From Luteimonas viscosa (GTDB lineage Bacteria > Pseudomonadota > Gammaproteobacteria > Xanthomonadales > Xanthomonadaceae), in assembly GCF_008244685.1 (NCBI RefSeq), contig NZ_VTFT01000001.1:3141248-3205247 (forward strand): DNA of 64,000 nt, given 5' to 3'. Shown here piece by piece: positions 35,513 through 46,136 of this stretch. The position numbers and the translations under genes were made by a program. Below the pieces are notes generated by a model that saw nothing but the letters and a program-made list of their open reading frames with translations, did not search any database and was not told where the DNA came from. Every line of letters starts with the position of its first letter. Within the stretch, counting starts at the first letter, position 1.

Positions 35513-37206
35513 ATGACTGCCGCCGCCAGTGCGCTGGCCATGGCGCCTGTGCGTTCGCGCGCGCGGCCCGATGGCTGGCTGCTCGCCGCGCTGGCGATCG
35601 CCGCCGTTGCGCTGCTGCCGCTGCTGGCGCTGGCCTGGACCGCGGCCCAGGGCAGCGACGCCTGGCCGCACATCGTGGCCAACGTGCTGCCGCAGGCGGC
35701 ACGCAACACGCTGTGGCTGTTGCTCGGCGTCGGCGCGTTGTCGGTCGCGATCGGCACCGGCAGCGCGTGGCTGGTGACCGCCTACGATTTCCCCGGCCGC
35801 GCGGTGATGGCCTGGGCGCTGCTGCTGCCGCTGGCGGTGCCCACCTACATCGTCGCCTACGCCTACCTCGACCTGCTGCATCCGCTCGGCCCGGTGCAGG
35901 GCGCGATCCGCAGCGTGCTCGGCCATGAAGGCCCGCGCGAATTCCGCCTGCCCGACATCCGCGGCCTGGCCGGCTGCATCGTCCTGCTCGGGCTGGTGCT
36001 CTATCCCTACGTGTATATCACCACGCGCGCGATGTTCATGACCCAGGCGGCGGGCCTGCTGGAGGCCGCGCGCACGCTCGGCGCGTCGCGCGCGGCCGTG
36101 TTCCGGCGCGTGGCGCTGCCGCTGGCGCGGCCGGCGATCGCGGTGGGTGCGGCGCTGGCGCTGCTGGAAACCCTGGGCGACATCGGCGCGTCCGAATTCC
36201 TCGGCGTGCAGACGCTCACCGTCTCGGTGTACACCACCTGGGTGACGCGCAGCGACCTGCCGGGCGCGGCCCAGATCGCGCTGTCGATGCTCGTCGTGGT
36301 GGTGGCGGTGATCGCGCTGGAGCGTTCCGGGCGCCGCCGCGCGGGCTATGCCAGCGCGATGCGACCGCGGCCGATGCAGCCGCAGCGCCTGCGTGGCGCG
36401 GCGGGCTGGGGCGCGCTGGCGCTGGTGGCGTTGCCGGTCGTGCTGGGCTTCGTCGCGCCGGCCACGCATCTCGCGATCGAGAGCGGGCAGCGCATCGTCG
36501 ACGGCACCGGCGTTTCGCCGATGCTGTGGCGCAGTACCTGGAACACGCTGCGGGTTGCGCTGCTGGCCACGGCCGCCACCCTGGCCGCAGGACTCGTGCT
36601 GGCCTGGGCGCTGCGGCTGGCGCAGGCGCGTCGGCGCACGCGGCTGGCCACGGCCGCACTGCGCATCGGCAGCCTGGGGTATGCGGTGCCGGGCACGGTG
36701 CTGGCCATCGGCCTGCTCGCGCCGCTGGCCTGGTTCGACGATGGCGCCAACCTGCTGTTGCGCGCCGCGGGCCTGGAGCCGCGCATGCTGCTGATGGGGT
36801 CGCTGGGCGCGCTGGTGCTCGCCTACATGCTGCGCTTCCTCGCGATCGCCGGCGGCGGCGTCGAAGCGGGCCTCGCGCGGATCGCGCCATCGCTGGACCA
36901 GGCCGCGCGCGGCCTGGGCGCCGCGCCTCGCCGCATGCTCGCGCGCGTGCACCTGCCGTTGCTGCGGCCGGCACTCGCGGCCGCGGCGCTGCTGGTGTTC
37001 GTCGATGCCATGAAGGAACTCCCGGCCACCCTGCTGCTGCGCCCGCTGGGTTTCGAGACGCTCGCCACCTGGCTGTACGCCGATGCCGCGCGCGGCGCCT
37101 ACGAAGACGGTGCACTGGCAGCGCTGCTGATCGTGCTGGCCGGCCTGCTGCCGGTGATCCTGCTGGCGCGCACCGGCCTGACCTACGGGCACGAGGTGGC
37201 GCCGGC

Positions 37207-37210
<4 letters not shown>
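35513..37210 (+). CDS. fbpB: Ferric-iron ABC transporter, permease
   Basis: A double-length permease (565 aa) with two BPD_transp_1 halves, about 12 helices, as in FbpB/SfuB. The ABC-contact loops are EAARTLGASRAAVFRRVALPL (shortly after residue 180) and DQAARGLGAAPRRMLARVHLP (about 460). The ATG at 35513 was chosen; one at 35540 is also plausible, and neither has a strong ribosome site. Its stop overlaps the ATPase start. The 114-bp gap from fbpA contains a heptamer array. Confidence 0.9.
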
Positions 37211-38223
<1,013 letters not shown>

Positions 38224-38438
38224 CGCGGCCTTTGGCGGATTCGTCAGTAGGGGGGCTGGTCTTTGCCAGCCGAGCTTCACGCAATCGGCGAGTCGTGTCG
38301 GCTCGGCTGCGTCCTCGACGATGGAAGGCACAACTGTCCCGGCCTGCAGTGTCATGAACCTCCCGGGACAGGTCACTCTCGGGATCCTGTCCTTCCGGTG
38401 TAGTGTCCCGCGGCATCATGTCGCGACCAGCGCGATGT

Positions 38439-38508
38439 GTCCCGAACGCAGTGAGGGATCTGGCTCTCCGTCGCCGCAAAGAAGATCCCTCGCTGCGCTC
38501 GGGATGAC
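38439..38508. repeat. REP-like imperfect inverted repeat
   Basis: Left arm 38439-38461 (begins GTCCCGAACGCAGTGAGG) and right arm 38483-38508 (AGATCCCTCGCTGCGCTCGG then GATGAC) pair over more than 20 positions. It is a typical dispersed intergenic palindrome. It lies in the 436-bp gene-free stretch 38224-38659 between fbpC and tgt; the part 38224-38438 shows nothing I recognise. Confidence 0.7.
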
Positions 38509-38518
38509 AAACCATTAG

Positions 38519-39787
<1,269 letters not shown>

Positions 39788-39863
39788 CACCCGCTCCGGC
39801 GAGGTTTCCCGCCCCCGTGGCGCAGAAACCCGCGCCCGGCGGCGCCCCGGGCCGGGGCCGTGG

Positions 39864-39869
39864 CATAAT
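39864..39869 (+). promoter_or_regulatory. Possible -10 element before yajC
   Basis: CATAAT within GGCATAATTCCCGG; the core CATAATTCCCG recurs upstream of the DUF47-pitA pair at 50541. No clear -35 was found. It would allow yajC-secD-secF expression apart from tgt. Confidence 0.35.
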
Positions 39870-39903
39870 TCCCGGCTGTTTTCCGCGATATGGAACTGAA
39901 CCG

Positions 39904-40245
39904 ATGAACCTGCTCGACCTGCTGATCGCCCCGGCCCATGCCCAGGCCGCCGGCGCGGCCCCCCAGGGTGGTGGCCTGAGCTTCCTGATCATGCCGATCG
40001 TGCTGATCGCGATCATGTACTTCCTGATGATCCGTCCGCAGATGAAGCGCCAGAAGGAACATCGCGGCATGCTCGAGAAGCTGGCGGTCGGCGACGAGGT
40101 GATCACCAACGGCGGCATCGCCGGCGTGGTGCGCGCGATGGGCGAGAGCTTCATCTCCGTGGAGATCGCCGACCGCGTCGAGATCCGCGTGCAGAAGGGC
40201 GCGATCGCCAACGTGCTGCCCAAGGGCACGCTCAAGGCGGCCTGA
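39904..40245 (+). CDS. yajC: Sec translocase accessory subunit YajC
   Basis: A 113-aa single-span inner-membrane protein that joins SecDF. The helix is about residues 25-44 (LSFLIMPIVLIAIMYFLMIR), followed by the RPQMKRQKEHR segment and a soluble domain with GDEVITNGGIAG. The start at 39904 fits the family. Confidence 0.96.
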   Translation: MNLLDLLIAPAHAQAAGAAPQGGGLSFLIMPIVLIAIMYFLMIRPQMKRQKEHRGMLEKLAVGDEVITNGGIAGVVRAMGESFISVEIADRVEIRVQKGAIANVLPKGTLKAA

Positions 40246-40386
40246 CCGCCCAGGTGGCGCGGTGCGGCCGGCGCCTGCCGCCCCGCGACGCCGCGTGACC
40301 GTACCGACCCTCCCGCTCCGGTTCCGGGGCGGCACGGGGGCGAGGCCCGAGGGCCGGTGCCTCCCCCTTCGCAGACGATGCCCGCA

Positions 40387-42273
40387 ATGCTCGACTTTCC
40401 CCGCTGGAAATACGTCCTCATCCTGATCGTGGTGCTGCTCAGCGCGGTGTACGCCGTGCCGAACCTCTACCAGAAGGATCCGTCGGTCCAGGTGACCAGG
40501 AACCGCCCCGCGGCGGTAGTCGACGAGGCGCTGCTCGCACGCGTGCAGGGCATCCTGGAGGAGGCCGGCGTGCAGGCGAATTCGGTCGCACTCGAGGGCG
40601 AGCAATTGCTGGTGCGCCTGCCGGACGCGACCGTCCAGACCCGTGCCGCCGATGCACTGCGGCCGGCGCTGGGCGAGGACTACTCTGCGGCGCTGAACCT
40701 GGTGCCGACCACGCCCGCGTGGCTCGAGTCGTTCGGCGCCCGGCCGATGTCGCTGGGCCTGGACCTGCAGGGCGGCGTCCACTTCATGATGCAGGTCGAC
40801 CAGAAGGCGGCGCTGGAGAAGCGCGTCGACGCCTACGCCGACGCGATCCGCACCGCCCTGCGCGAGGCGCGGATCGGCTATACGGGCGCCGAGCGCCGTC
40901 CGGACAACACCGTGCAGGTCGTGCTGACCGATCCCGCCGATGCCGGGCGCGCGCGTGGCGAGATCCTCACCGCGATGGGCGGGCTGAGCGCGGCGGCGAC
41001 TCTCGGTACCGGCGCCCCGACCCTCGACGTCGATGGCAACCGCATCACGGTGCGCCTGTCCGAGTCGGAGATCGCGCGCATCGCCAGCGACGCCATCGAG
41101 CAGAACCGCAACGTCATCGCCAACCGCATCAACGCGATCGGTGTCGCCGAGCCGGTACTGCAGCGCCAGGGCGAGGACCGGCTGGTGATCCAGTTGCCGG
41201 GCCTGCAGGACACCGCCGAGGCCAAGCGCCTGATCGGCGCGACCGCCACGCTCGAATTCCGCGCGGTGACCGGCGACGAGGCGCAGGCGGCCGCGGCCCA
41301 GGCCGACAACAATATCCCCGCCGGTTCGCGCATCTACCACGACCAGAACGGCCAGCCGCTGCTGCTCTCGCGCCGGCTGCTGGTCTCGGGCGACGAACTG
41401 GTCAATGCGCTGCCGCAAACCGATCCCCAGACCGGGCTGCCGGCAGTCGAAATCACGCTCAACGCGGCAGGCGGCAAGCGGATGCTCGACCACACCCTGG
41501 AGAACGTGGGCAACCGCCTCGGCATCGTCTATGTCGAGCGGATTCCGACGGTGACGATGGTCGACGGCGAGGAGGTCCGCTCGGCGCGCACGGTCGAGCG
41601 CGTGATCAGTTCCTCGACGATCCGCGGCGTGTTCGGCAAGGAGTTCCAGACCACCGGCCTGAGCCGCGAGGAAGCCGCGGAACTGGCCAAGCAGCTCAAG
41701 GCCGGCGCGCTCGCCGCGCCGATGGACTTCGTCGAGGAGAACGTGATCGGCCCGACGCTCGGCGCCGAGAACGTGGCGCGCGGCACCCAGGCGGTGATGT
41801 ACGCATTCCTGTTCACCCTGCTGTTCTTCGCCATCTACTACCGCATGTTCGGCCTGTTCACCTGTTTCGCGCTGCTGCTCAACCTGCTGATGGTGGTGGC
41901 GGTGATGTCGCTGTTCGGGGCCACCATGACCCTGCCGGGCTTCGCCGGCCTGGCCCTGTCGATCGGCATGTCGGTCGACGCCAACGTGCTGATCAACGAA
42001 CGCATCCGCGAGGAGTTGCGCGCCGGCCTGCCGCCGCGCACGGCGATCGCCACCGGCTACGACAAGGCGTCGGGCACGATCTTCGACTCCAACATGACCG
42101 CCTTGCTCGCCGGCATCGCGCTGTACGCATTCGGCACCGGCCCGCTGCGCGGCTTCGCGGTGACGATGGTCATCGGCATCGTCACCTCGGTGTTCACCGC
42201 GGTCACCGTCTCGCGCGGCATCGCCACGCTGGTCTACGGCGGCAAGCGCAAACTCAAGTCGGTCGCCATCTGA
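40387..42273 (+). CDS. secD: Protein translocase subunit SecD
   Basis: A 628-aa component of the proton-driven SecDF motor that pulls exported proteins across the inner membrane. Helix 1 near residues 7-25, the large periplasmic part with LGLDLQGGVHFMMQVD (about 120), then five helices in the last 200 residues with the LSIGMSVDANVLINERIREE motif. I chose the ATG giving MLDFPRWKYV; an ATG three codons earlier (40378) is equally possible, as no ribosome site decides. The 141-bp spacer from yajC is GC-rich with no other feature. Confidence 0.96.
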   Translation: MLDFPRWKYVLILIVVLLSAVYAVPNLYQKDPSVQVTRNRPAAVVDEALLARVQGILEEAGVQANSVALEGEQLLVRLPDATVQTRAADALRPALGEDYSAALNLVPTTPAWLESFGARPMSLGLDLQGGVHFMMQVDQKAALEKRVDAYADAIRTALREARIGYTGAERRPDNTVQVVLTDPADAGRARGEILTAMGGLSAAATLGTGAPTLDVDGNRITVRLSESEIARIASDAIEQNRNVIANRINAIGVAEPVLQRQGEDRLVIQLPGLQDTAEAKRLIGATATLEFRAVTGDEAQAAAAQADNNIPAGSRIYHDQNGQPLLLSRRLLVSGDELVNALPQTDPQTGLPAVEITLNAAGGKRMLDHTLENVGNRLGIVYVERIPTVTMVDGEEVRSARTVERVISSSTIRGVFGKEFQTTGLSREEAAELAKQLKAGALAAPMDFVEENVIGPTLGAENVARGTQAVMYAFLFTLLFFAIYYRMFGLFTCFALLLNLLMVVAVMSLFGATMTLPGFAGLALSIGMSVDANVLINERIREELRAGLPPRTAIATGYDKASGTIFDSNMTALLAGIALYAFGTGPLRGFAVTMVIGIVTSVFTAVTVSRGIATLVYGGKRKLKSVAI

Positions 42274-42292
42274 GCGCCGGGAGACCCACGCC

Positions 42293-43258
42293 ATGAAACT
42301 GTTCCCCCTGACGCTGATCCCGGCGGACACGCGCATCGACTTCATGCGCTGGCGCTTCGTCACCATCATTTTCATGCTGCTGCTGATGGCCGCCTCGGTG
42401 GTGCTGATCGCGACCAAGCAGTTCAACTACGCGCTCGACTTCACCGGCGGCACGTCGGTGGAACTGGTGTTCCAGAAGCCGGCGGACGTCGACGCGGTGC
42501 GCGGCCGGCTCGAGGCGGCCGGCTATCCCGGCGCCCAGGTGCAGACCATGGGCACCGCGAGCGACCTGATGATCCGCCTGCAGCCCAAGGACGGCGGCAG
42601 CGACGCCGAGGCGATCAACCGCACCGCCGACGACGTGTTGCGTGCCGCCGCCACGCCGGACAACGCGGCGACGATCAAGGGCCGCTCCTACGTCGGCCCC
42701 CAGGTCGGCCAGGACCTGGCGAGAAAGGGCATCTACGCGATCGTGTTCGTGGTGCTCGGCTTCCTGATCTACATCGCGTTCCGCTTCGAGTGGAAGTTCG
42801 CGGTATCGGCGATCATCACCACCCTTGGCGACGTGCTGATCGTCGCCGGCTGGTTCTCGCTGGCCGGGCGCGAGTTCGACCTCACCCTGCTGGCCGGCCT
42901 GCTGACGGTGATGGGCTTCTCGATCAACGACACCATCGTGGTGTTCGACCGCGTGCGCGAGAACTTCCGCAGCATGCGCGCCGATCCGCTGGAAGTGCTC
43001 AACACCTCGATCAACCAGACCCTGTCGCGCACCATCATCACCTCGCTGGTCGCGTTCCTGACGGTGCTGGCCCTGTACCTCTACGGCGGCGGCTCGCTGG
43101 AAGGCATGTCCGAGGCGATGATGATCGGCATCGTGATCGGCACCGCGTCGTCGATCCTGGTGGCCTGCCCGCTGCTGACGCTGGGCGTGCTGCGCGTGAC
43201 CAAGCAGGACCTGCTGCCCAAGGCGCGGGACGAGGCGGCGCTGGCCAGGAGGCCGTGA
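42293..43258 (+). CDS. secF: Protein translocase subunit SecF
   Basis: A 321-aa partner of SecD with six helices. Early DFTGGTSVELVFQKP, then MGFSINDTIVVFDRVREN and the SLVAFLTVLALYLYGG helix. It begins 19 bp after secD. A strong terminator follows 45 bp after its stop. Confidence 0.97.
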   Translation: MKLFPLTLIPADTRIDFMRWRFVTIIFMLLLMAASVVLIATKQFNYALDFTGGTSVELVFQKPADVDAVRGRLEAAGYPGAQVQTMGTASDLMIRLQPKDGGSDAEAINRTADDVLRAAATPDNAATIKGRSYVGPQVGQDLARKGIYAIVFVVLGFLIYIAFRFEWKFAVSAIITTLGDVLIVAGWFSLAGREFDLTLLAGLLTVMGFSINDTIVVFDRVRENFRSMRADPLEVLNTSINQTLSRTIITSLVAFLTVLALYLYGGGSLEGMSEAMMIGIVIGTASSILVACPLLTLGVLRVTKQDLLPKARDEAALARRP

Positions 43259-43266
43259 TGGGCGGT

Positions 43267-43398
43267 AGAGCCGTAATTCGTGATTGGTGATTGGAAAAGC
43301 AGGAAGGCCGCGCAATGCGCGGCCTTCTTCTTTTGGATCCGGGCGGATTATGGTTCGAGGGCCGCTTGGCGCTTTCCCGAATCACGAATTACGGCTCT
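43267..43398. repeat. 132-bp element bounded by a perfect 19-bp inverted repeat
   Basis: AGAGCCGTAATTCGTGATT at 43267-43285 is the exact reverse complement of 43380-43398. The 94 bp between include a strong hairpin terminator. Next to the arms are heptamer-like units (ATTCGTG, ATTGGTG). No target duplication is evident. It may be a small non-autonomous element or a specialised two-way transcription end. Confidence 0.8.
43303..43334 (+). terminator. Rho-independent terminator after secF
   Basis: GAAGGCCGCGC, loop AAT, GCGCGGCCTTC, then TTCTTTT. The stem is 11 bp and perfect. On the minus strand the T-run is weaker (CTGCTTTTCC), but it may also serve the convergent suhB. Confidence 0.93.
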
Positions 43399-43419
43399 CC
43401 CACCCTTCACGGCTCCAGT

Positions 43420-44253
43420 TCAACCGAACTCCTTCGCGTAACCCGTGGCTACGATCGCCTTCTGCAGCGCATCGGTGACCTTGATGTTGCCGGCGATCAG
43501 CTGGCGGCCGGCGGCGGCGCCGGGGATGTGCATCGGCCCGGTGGCGCCGCCCTTGAAGTCGATCACGCGGCCACCGGCCTCGCGCACCAGCAGCACGCCG
43601 GCGGCGATGTCCCAGGACTGCACGCCGGCCTCGAAATAGGCGTCGCAGCGGCCGGCGGCGACCCAGGCCAGGTCGAGCGCGGCCGAGCCGGTGCGGCGCA
43701 CGTCCTCGGCATCCTTCAACAGCACCTTGATGCAGTCCAGGTGGGCGTCGACCCGCTTGCGCTCGCGCGGCGGGAAGCCGGTGGCGAGCATGGTGCCGGA
43801 GAGATCCCTGCGCTCGGCGACGCGGATGCGCTTGTCGTTGAGCTGCGCGCCGGCGCCGCGGCTGGCGATGAACAGCTCGTTGCGCAGCGGGTCGAACACC
43901 ACGCCGTGCAGCGGCTCGGGCCCCTCGCACAGCGCGATCGAGACGCACCAGTGCGGGATACCGTGCAGGTAGTTGCTGGTGCCGTCGAGCGGGTCGATCA
44001 CCCAGGTATGGCGGCTGGGGCCGCGGTTGCCCTTCTGCGCGCCGCCTTCCTCGCCGAGCACGGCGTAGTCCGGGCTGGCGCGCCGCAGTTCCTTGATGAT
44101 CGCTTCCTCGGCCAGCCCGTCGACCTCGCTGGCGTAGTCCAGCCGGTCCTTCTCGACCACGTTGAGCGCGTCCAGCCGGTGCATGTGCCGCAGCAGGATG
44201 TTCCCGCCCGCGCGTGCGGCCTTGACCATGATGTTGACGGCAGGGGCGAGCAT
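43420..44253 (-). CDS. suhB: Inositol-1-monophosphatase SuhB
   Basis: A 277-aa Mg-dependent phosphatase, also known in enterobacteria as a partner of transcription antitermination on rRNA. Motifs: [26 protein letters not shown], and [15 protein letters not shown]. Start [17 protein letters not shown] is typical for SuhB. It diverges from trmJ, as in many relatives, so this is the housekeeping copy; the gene at 13538 is the inositol-locus copy. Confidence 0.95.
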   Translation of the reverse strand: MLAPAVNIMVKAARAGGNILLRHMHRLDALNVVEKDRLDYASEVDGLAEEAIIKELRRASPDYAVLGEEGGAQKGNRGPSRHTWVIDPLDGTSNYLHGIPHWCVSIALCEGPEPLHGVVFDPLRNELFIASRGAGAQLNDKRIRVAERRDLSGTMLATGFPPRERKRVDAHLDCIKVLLKDAEDVRRTGSAALDLAWVAAGRCDAYFEAGVQSWDIAAGVLLVREAGGRVIDFKGGATGPMHIPGAAAGRQLIAGNIKVTDALQKAIVATGYAKEFG

Positions 44254-44341
44254 TGCGGACTCCGTGGGGCGCGGTCGGGTTTCGGCGGGTGGCAAAGAGC
44301 GGGCCGGCGCTGGGCCGGGCGCGCAGTTTACCATCGGCGCC

Positions 44342-45118
44342 ATGAGCGAACTCCTGCACGCCGCCGGGCGCATCCGCATCGTCCTGGTGGGCACCCAGCA
44401 TCCGGGCAACATCGGCTCGGCCGCGCGCGCGATGAAGACCATGGGCCTGCAGCGCCTGGTGCTGGTGGCGCCCGAGCGCTTCCCGCATGCCGACGCGACC
44501 GCCATGGCGGCGGGTGCGGGCGACGTGCTCGAGGTCGCGCCGCGGGTGGCGACGCTGGCCGAAGCGGTGGCCGACTGCCGGCTGGTGCTCGGCTGCACCG
44601 CGCGCAGCCGCCGGATCGCGCTGGAGGAACTGCCGCCGCGCGAGGCCGGCGCGCGCGCAGTCGCCACCGCGGCCCGGGAGACCGACGTGGCGCTGGTGTT
44701 CGGACGCGAGCGCACCGGGCTCGACAACGACGAACTGCAGCTGTGCCACGCGGCGGTGACGATCCCGGCGGATCCGGGGTACAGCTCGCTCAACCTGGCC
44801 GCGGCCGTGCAGGTGCTGTGCTACGAGCTGCGGCTCGCCATGCTGGGGCTGCAGGGGCAGGCGCCGATCCCCGTGGCTCCGCCGGAAGGTGGCGAACCGC
44901 CCGCCAGCCATGCCGAACTGGAGGGATTCTTCGCCCAGCTGGGCGACACCCTCGACGCGATCGATTTCCACAAGGGACGCGCGCCGGAGTCGGCCATGCG
45001 CAAGCTGCGGCGGATCTTCATGCGCAGCCGGCTGGACGACCGCGACGTGCGCCTGCTGCGCGGGGTGCTGGCCGACGCCCAGCGCATGGCCAGACTGGCC
45101 TCGGGCGGCGGCGAATGA
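44342..45118 (+). CDS. trmJ: tRNA (cytidine/uridine-2'-O-)-methyltransferase TrmJ
   Basis: Methylates the ribose at position 32 of tRNAs. 258 aa with a SPOUT knot: [20 protein letters not shown] at the start, [14 protein letters not shown], and [19 protein letters not shown] forming the SAM-binding knot. The C-terminal extension (about 170-258) is usual for TrmJ. Divergent from suhB. Confidence 0.95.
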   Translation: MSELLHAAGRIRIVLVGTQHPGNIGSAARAMKTMGLQRLVLVAPERFPHADATAMAAGAGDVLEVAPRVATLAEAVADCRLVLGCTARSRRIALEELPPREAGARAVATAARETDVALVFGRERTGLDNDELQLCHAAVTIPADPGYSSLNLAAAVQVLCYELRLAMLGLQGQAPIPVAPPEGGEPPASHAELEGFFAQLGDTLDAIDFHKGRAPESAMRKLRRIFMRSRLDDRDVRLLRGVLADAQRMARLASGGGE

Positions 45119-45185
45119 TCGGCTGCGGCGTTGCACGCGCGGCATTCGCTACCGGCGTCGCGGGTTTTCGGCTAGGCTCGCCGCC

Positions 45186-46136
45186 GTGCCCGTCCTGAAC
45201 TGGAACCGCCCCTTGTCAGTGTCGTTCCCCGGTTCCGGTCGCCTGTCGTGGCTGCTGGCGTTGTGCCTGGCGCTGCTGGCGCCGGCCAGGGCGGACGACG
45301 GCGTGCTGGTGCTGGGACGGATCAGCGACAATCCCCAAGCGCACTACGAACAGCTCGAGCCGCTGCTGGATTACGTGGTGCCGCGGCTGGCGGAGGTCGG
45401 GATCCGCGAGGGTCGGGTGCTGATGGCGCGCGACGCACAGCAGATGCAGAGCTACCTGCGCCGCGGCCGCGTCGACTGGGTCACCGAAACCGCGGCTACC
45501 GCGATGGCGCTGGCCGAGCGCGCGGGGGCCGAGCCGCTGCTGATGACCGAGCGCGACGGGGTCGGCAGCTACCGCACGCTGTTCTTCGTGCGCAACGACA
45601 GCCCGGTGCGGTCTCTGGCCGAACTGCGCGGCCGCAGCATCGCGTTCCAGAACCGTTTCTCGACCAGTTCCTATTACGTACCGGCCACCGAACTGCTGGA
45701 CATCGGGCTGCGGCTCGAGGTGCTGCTTTCGCCGCTGGACCGCCCCGCGCCGGACTCGGTCGGCTATGTGTTCGGCCGCTCGGAGCTCAACGTGTCGTCC
45801 TGGGTGCACAAGGGCCTGGTGGACGCCGGGGCGATGAGCAACCTCGACTGGATCAACCCGCAGCGGGTGCCGCCATCGTACCGCCAGGATTTCCGCATCC
45901 TGCGCGAGACCCCGGACTTCCCGCGGGCGCTGGAAATGGTGCGTGGCGACCTCGATCCGCGCGTGCGCGAGCGCCTGCGGGAGGTTCTCGCCGGCGCCGC
46001 CGACGATCCCGACGCGCGCGAGGCGCTGCTGCGGTTCTTCAAGACCACACGCTTCGTGCCGATCGACGCGCAGACCGCGCGCGCGCTCGAGCAGTTGCGT
46101 CGCGGCGTGTCCCGGGTGACGCGGGAGGTCGAATGA
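45186..46136 (+). CDS. PhnD-like periplasmic phosphate/phosphonate-binding protein
   Basis: A 316-aa exported binding protein of the PhnD-like family. No ATG fits; the GTG at 45186 puts a signal peptide at the N-terminus (LSWLLALCLALLAPARADD), and a GTG at 45219 is the alternative. Typical segments are LRRGRVDWVTETAATAMALA and LRGRSIAFQNRFSTSSYYVP. No ABC permease or ATPase is near. Instead its stop overlaps the start of a GGDEF/EAL protein, so it is more likely a ligand sensor than a transport subunit. Confidence 0.82.
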   Translation: MPVLNWNRPLSVSFPGSGRLSWLLALCLALLAPARADDGVLVLGRISDNPQAHYEQLEPLLDYVVPRLAEVGIREGRVLMARDAQQMQSYLRRGRVDWVTETAATAMALAERAGAEPLLMTERDGVGSYRTLFFVRNDSPVRSLAELRGRSIAFQNRFSTSSYYVPATELLDIGLRLEVLLSPLDRPAPDSVGYVFGRSELNVSSWVHKGLVDAGAMSNLDWINPQRVPPSYRQDFRILRETPDFPRALEMVRGDLDPRVRERLREVLAGAADDPDAREALLRFFKTTRFVPIDAQTARALEQLRRGVSRVTREVE

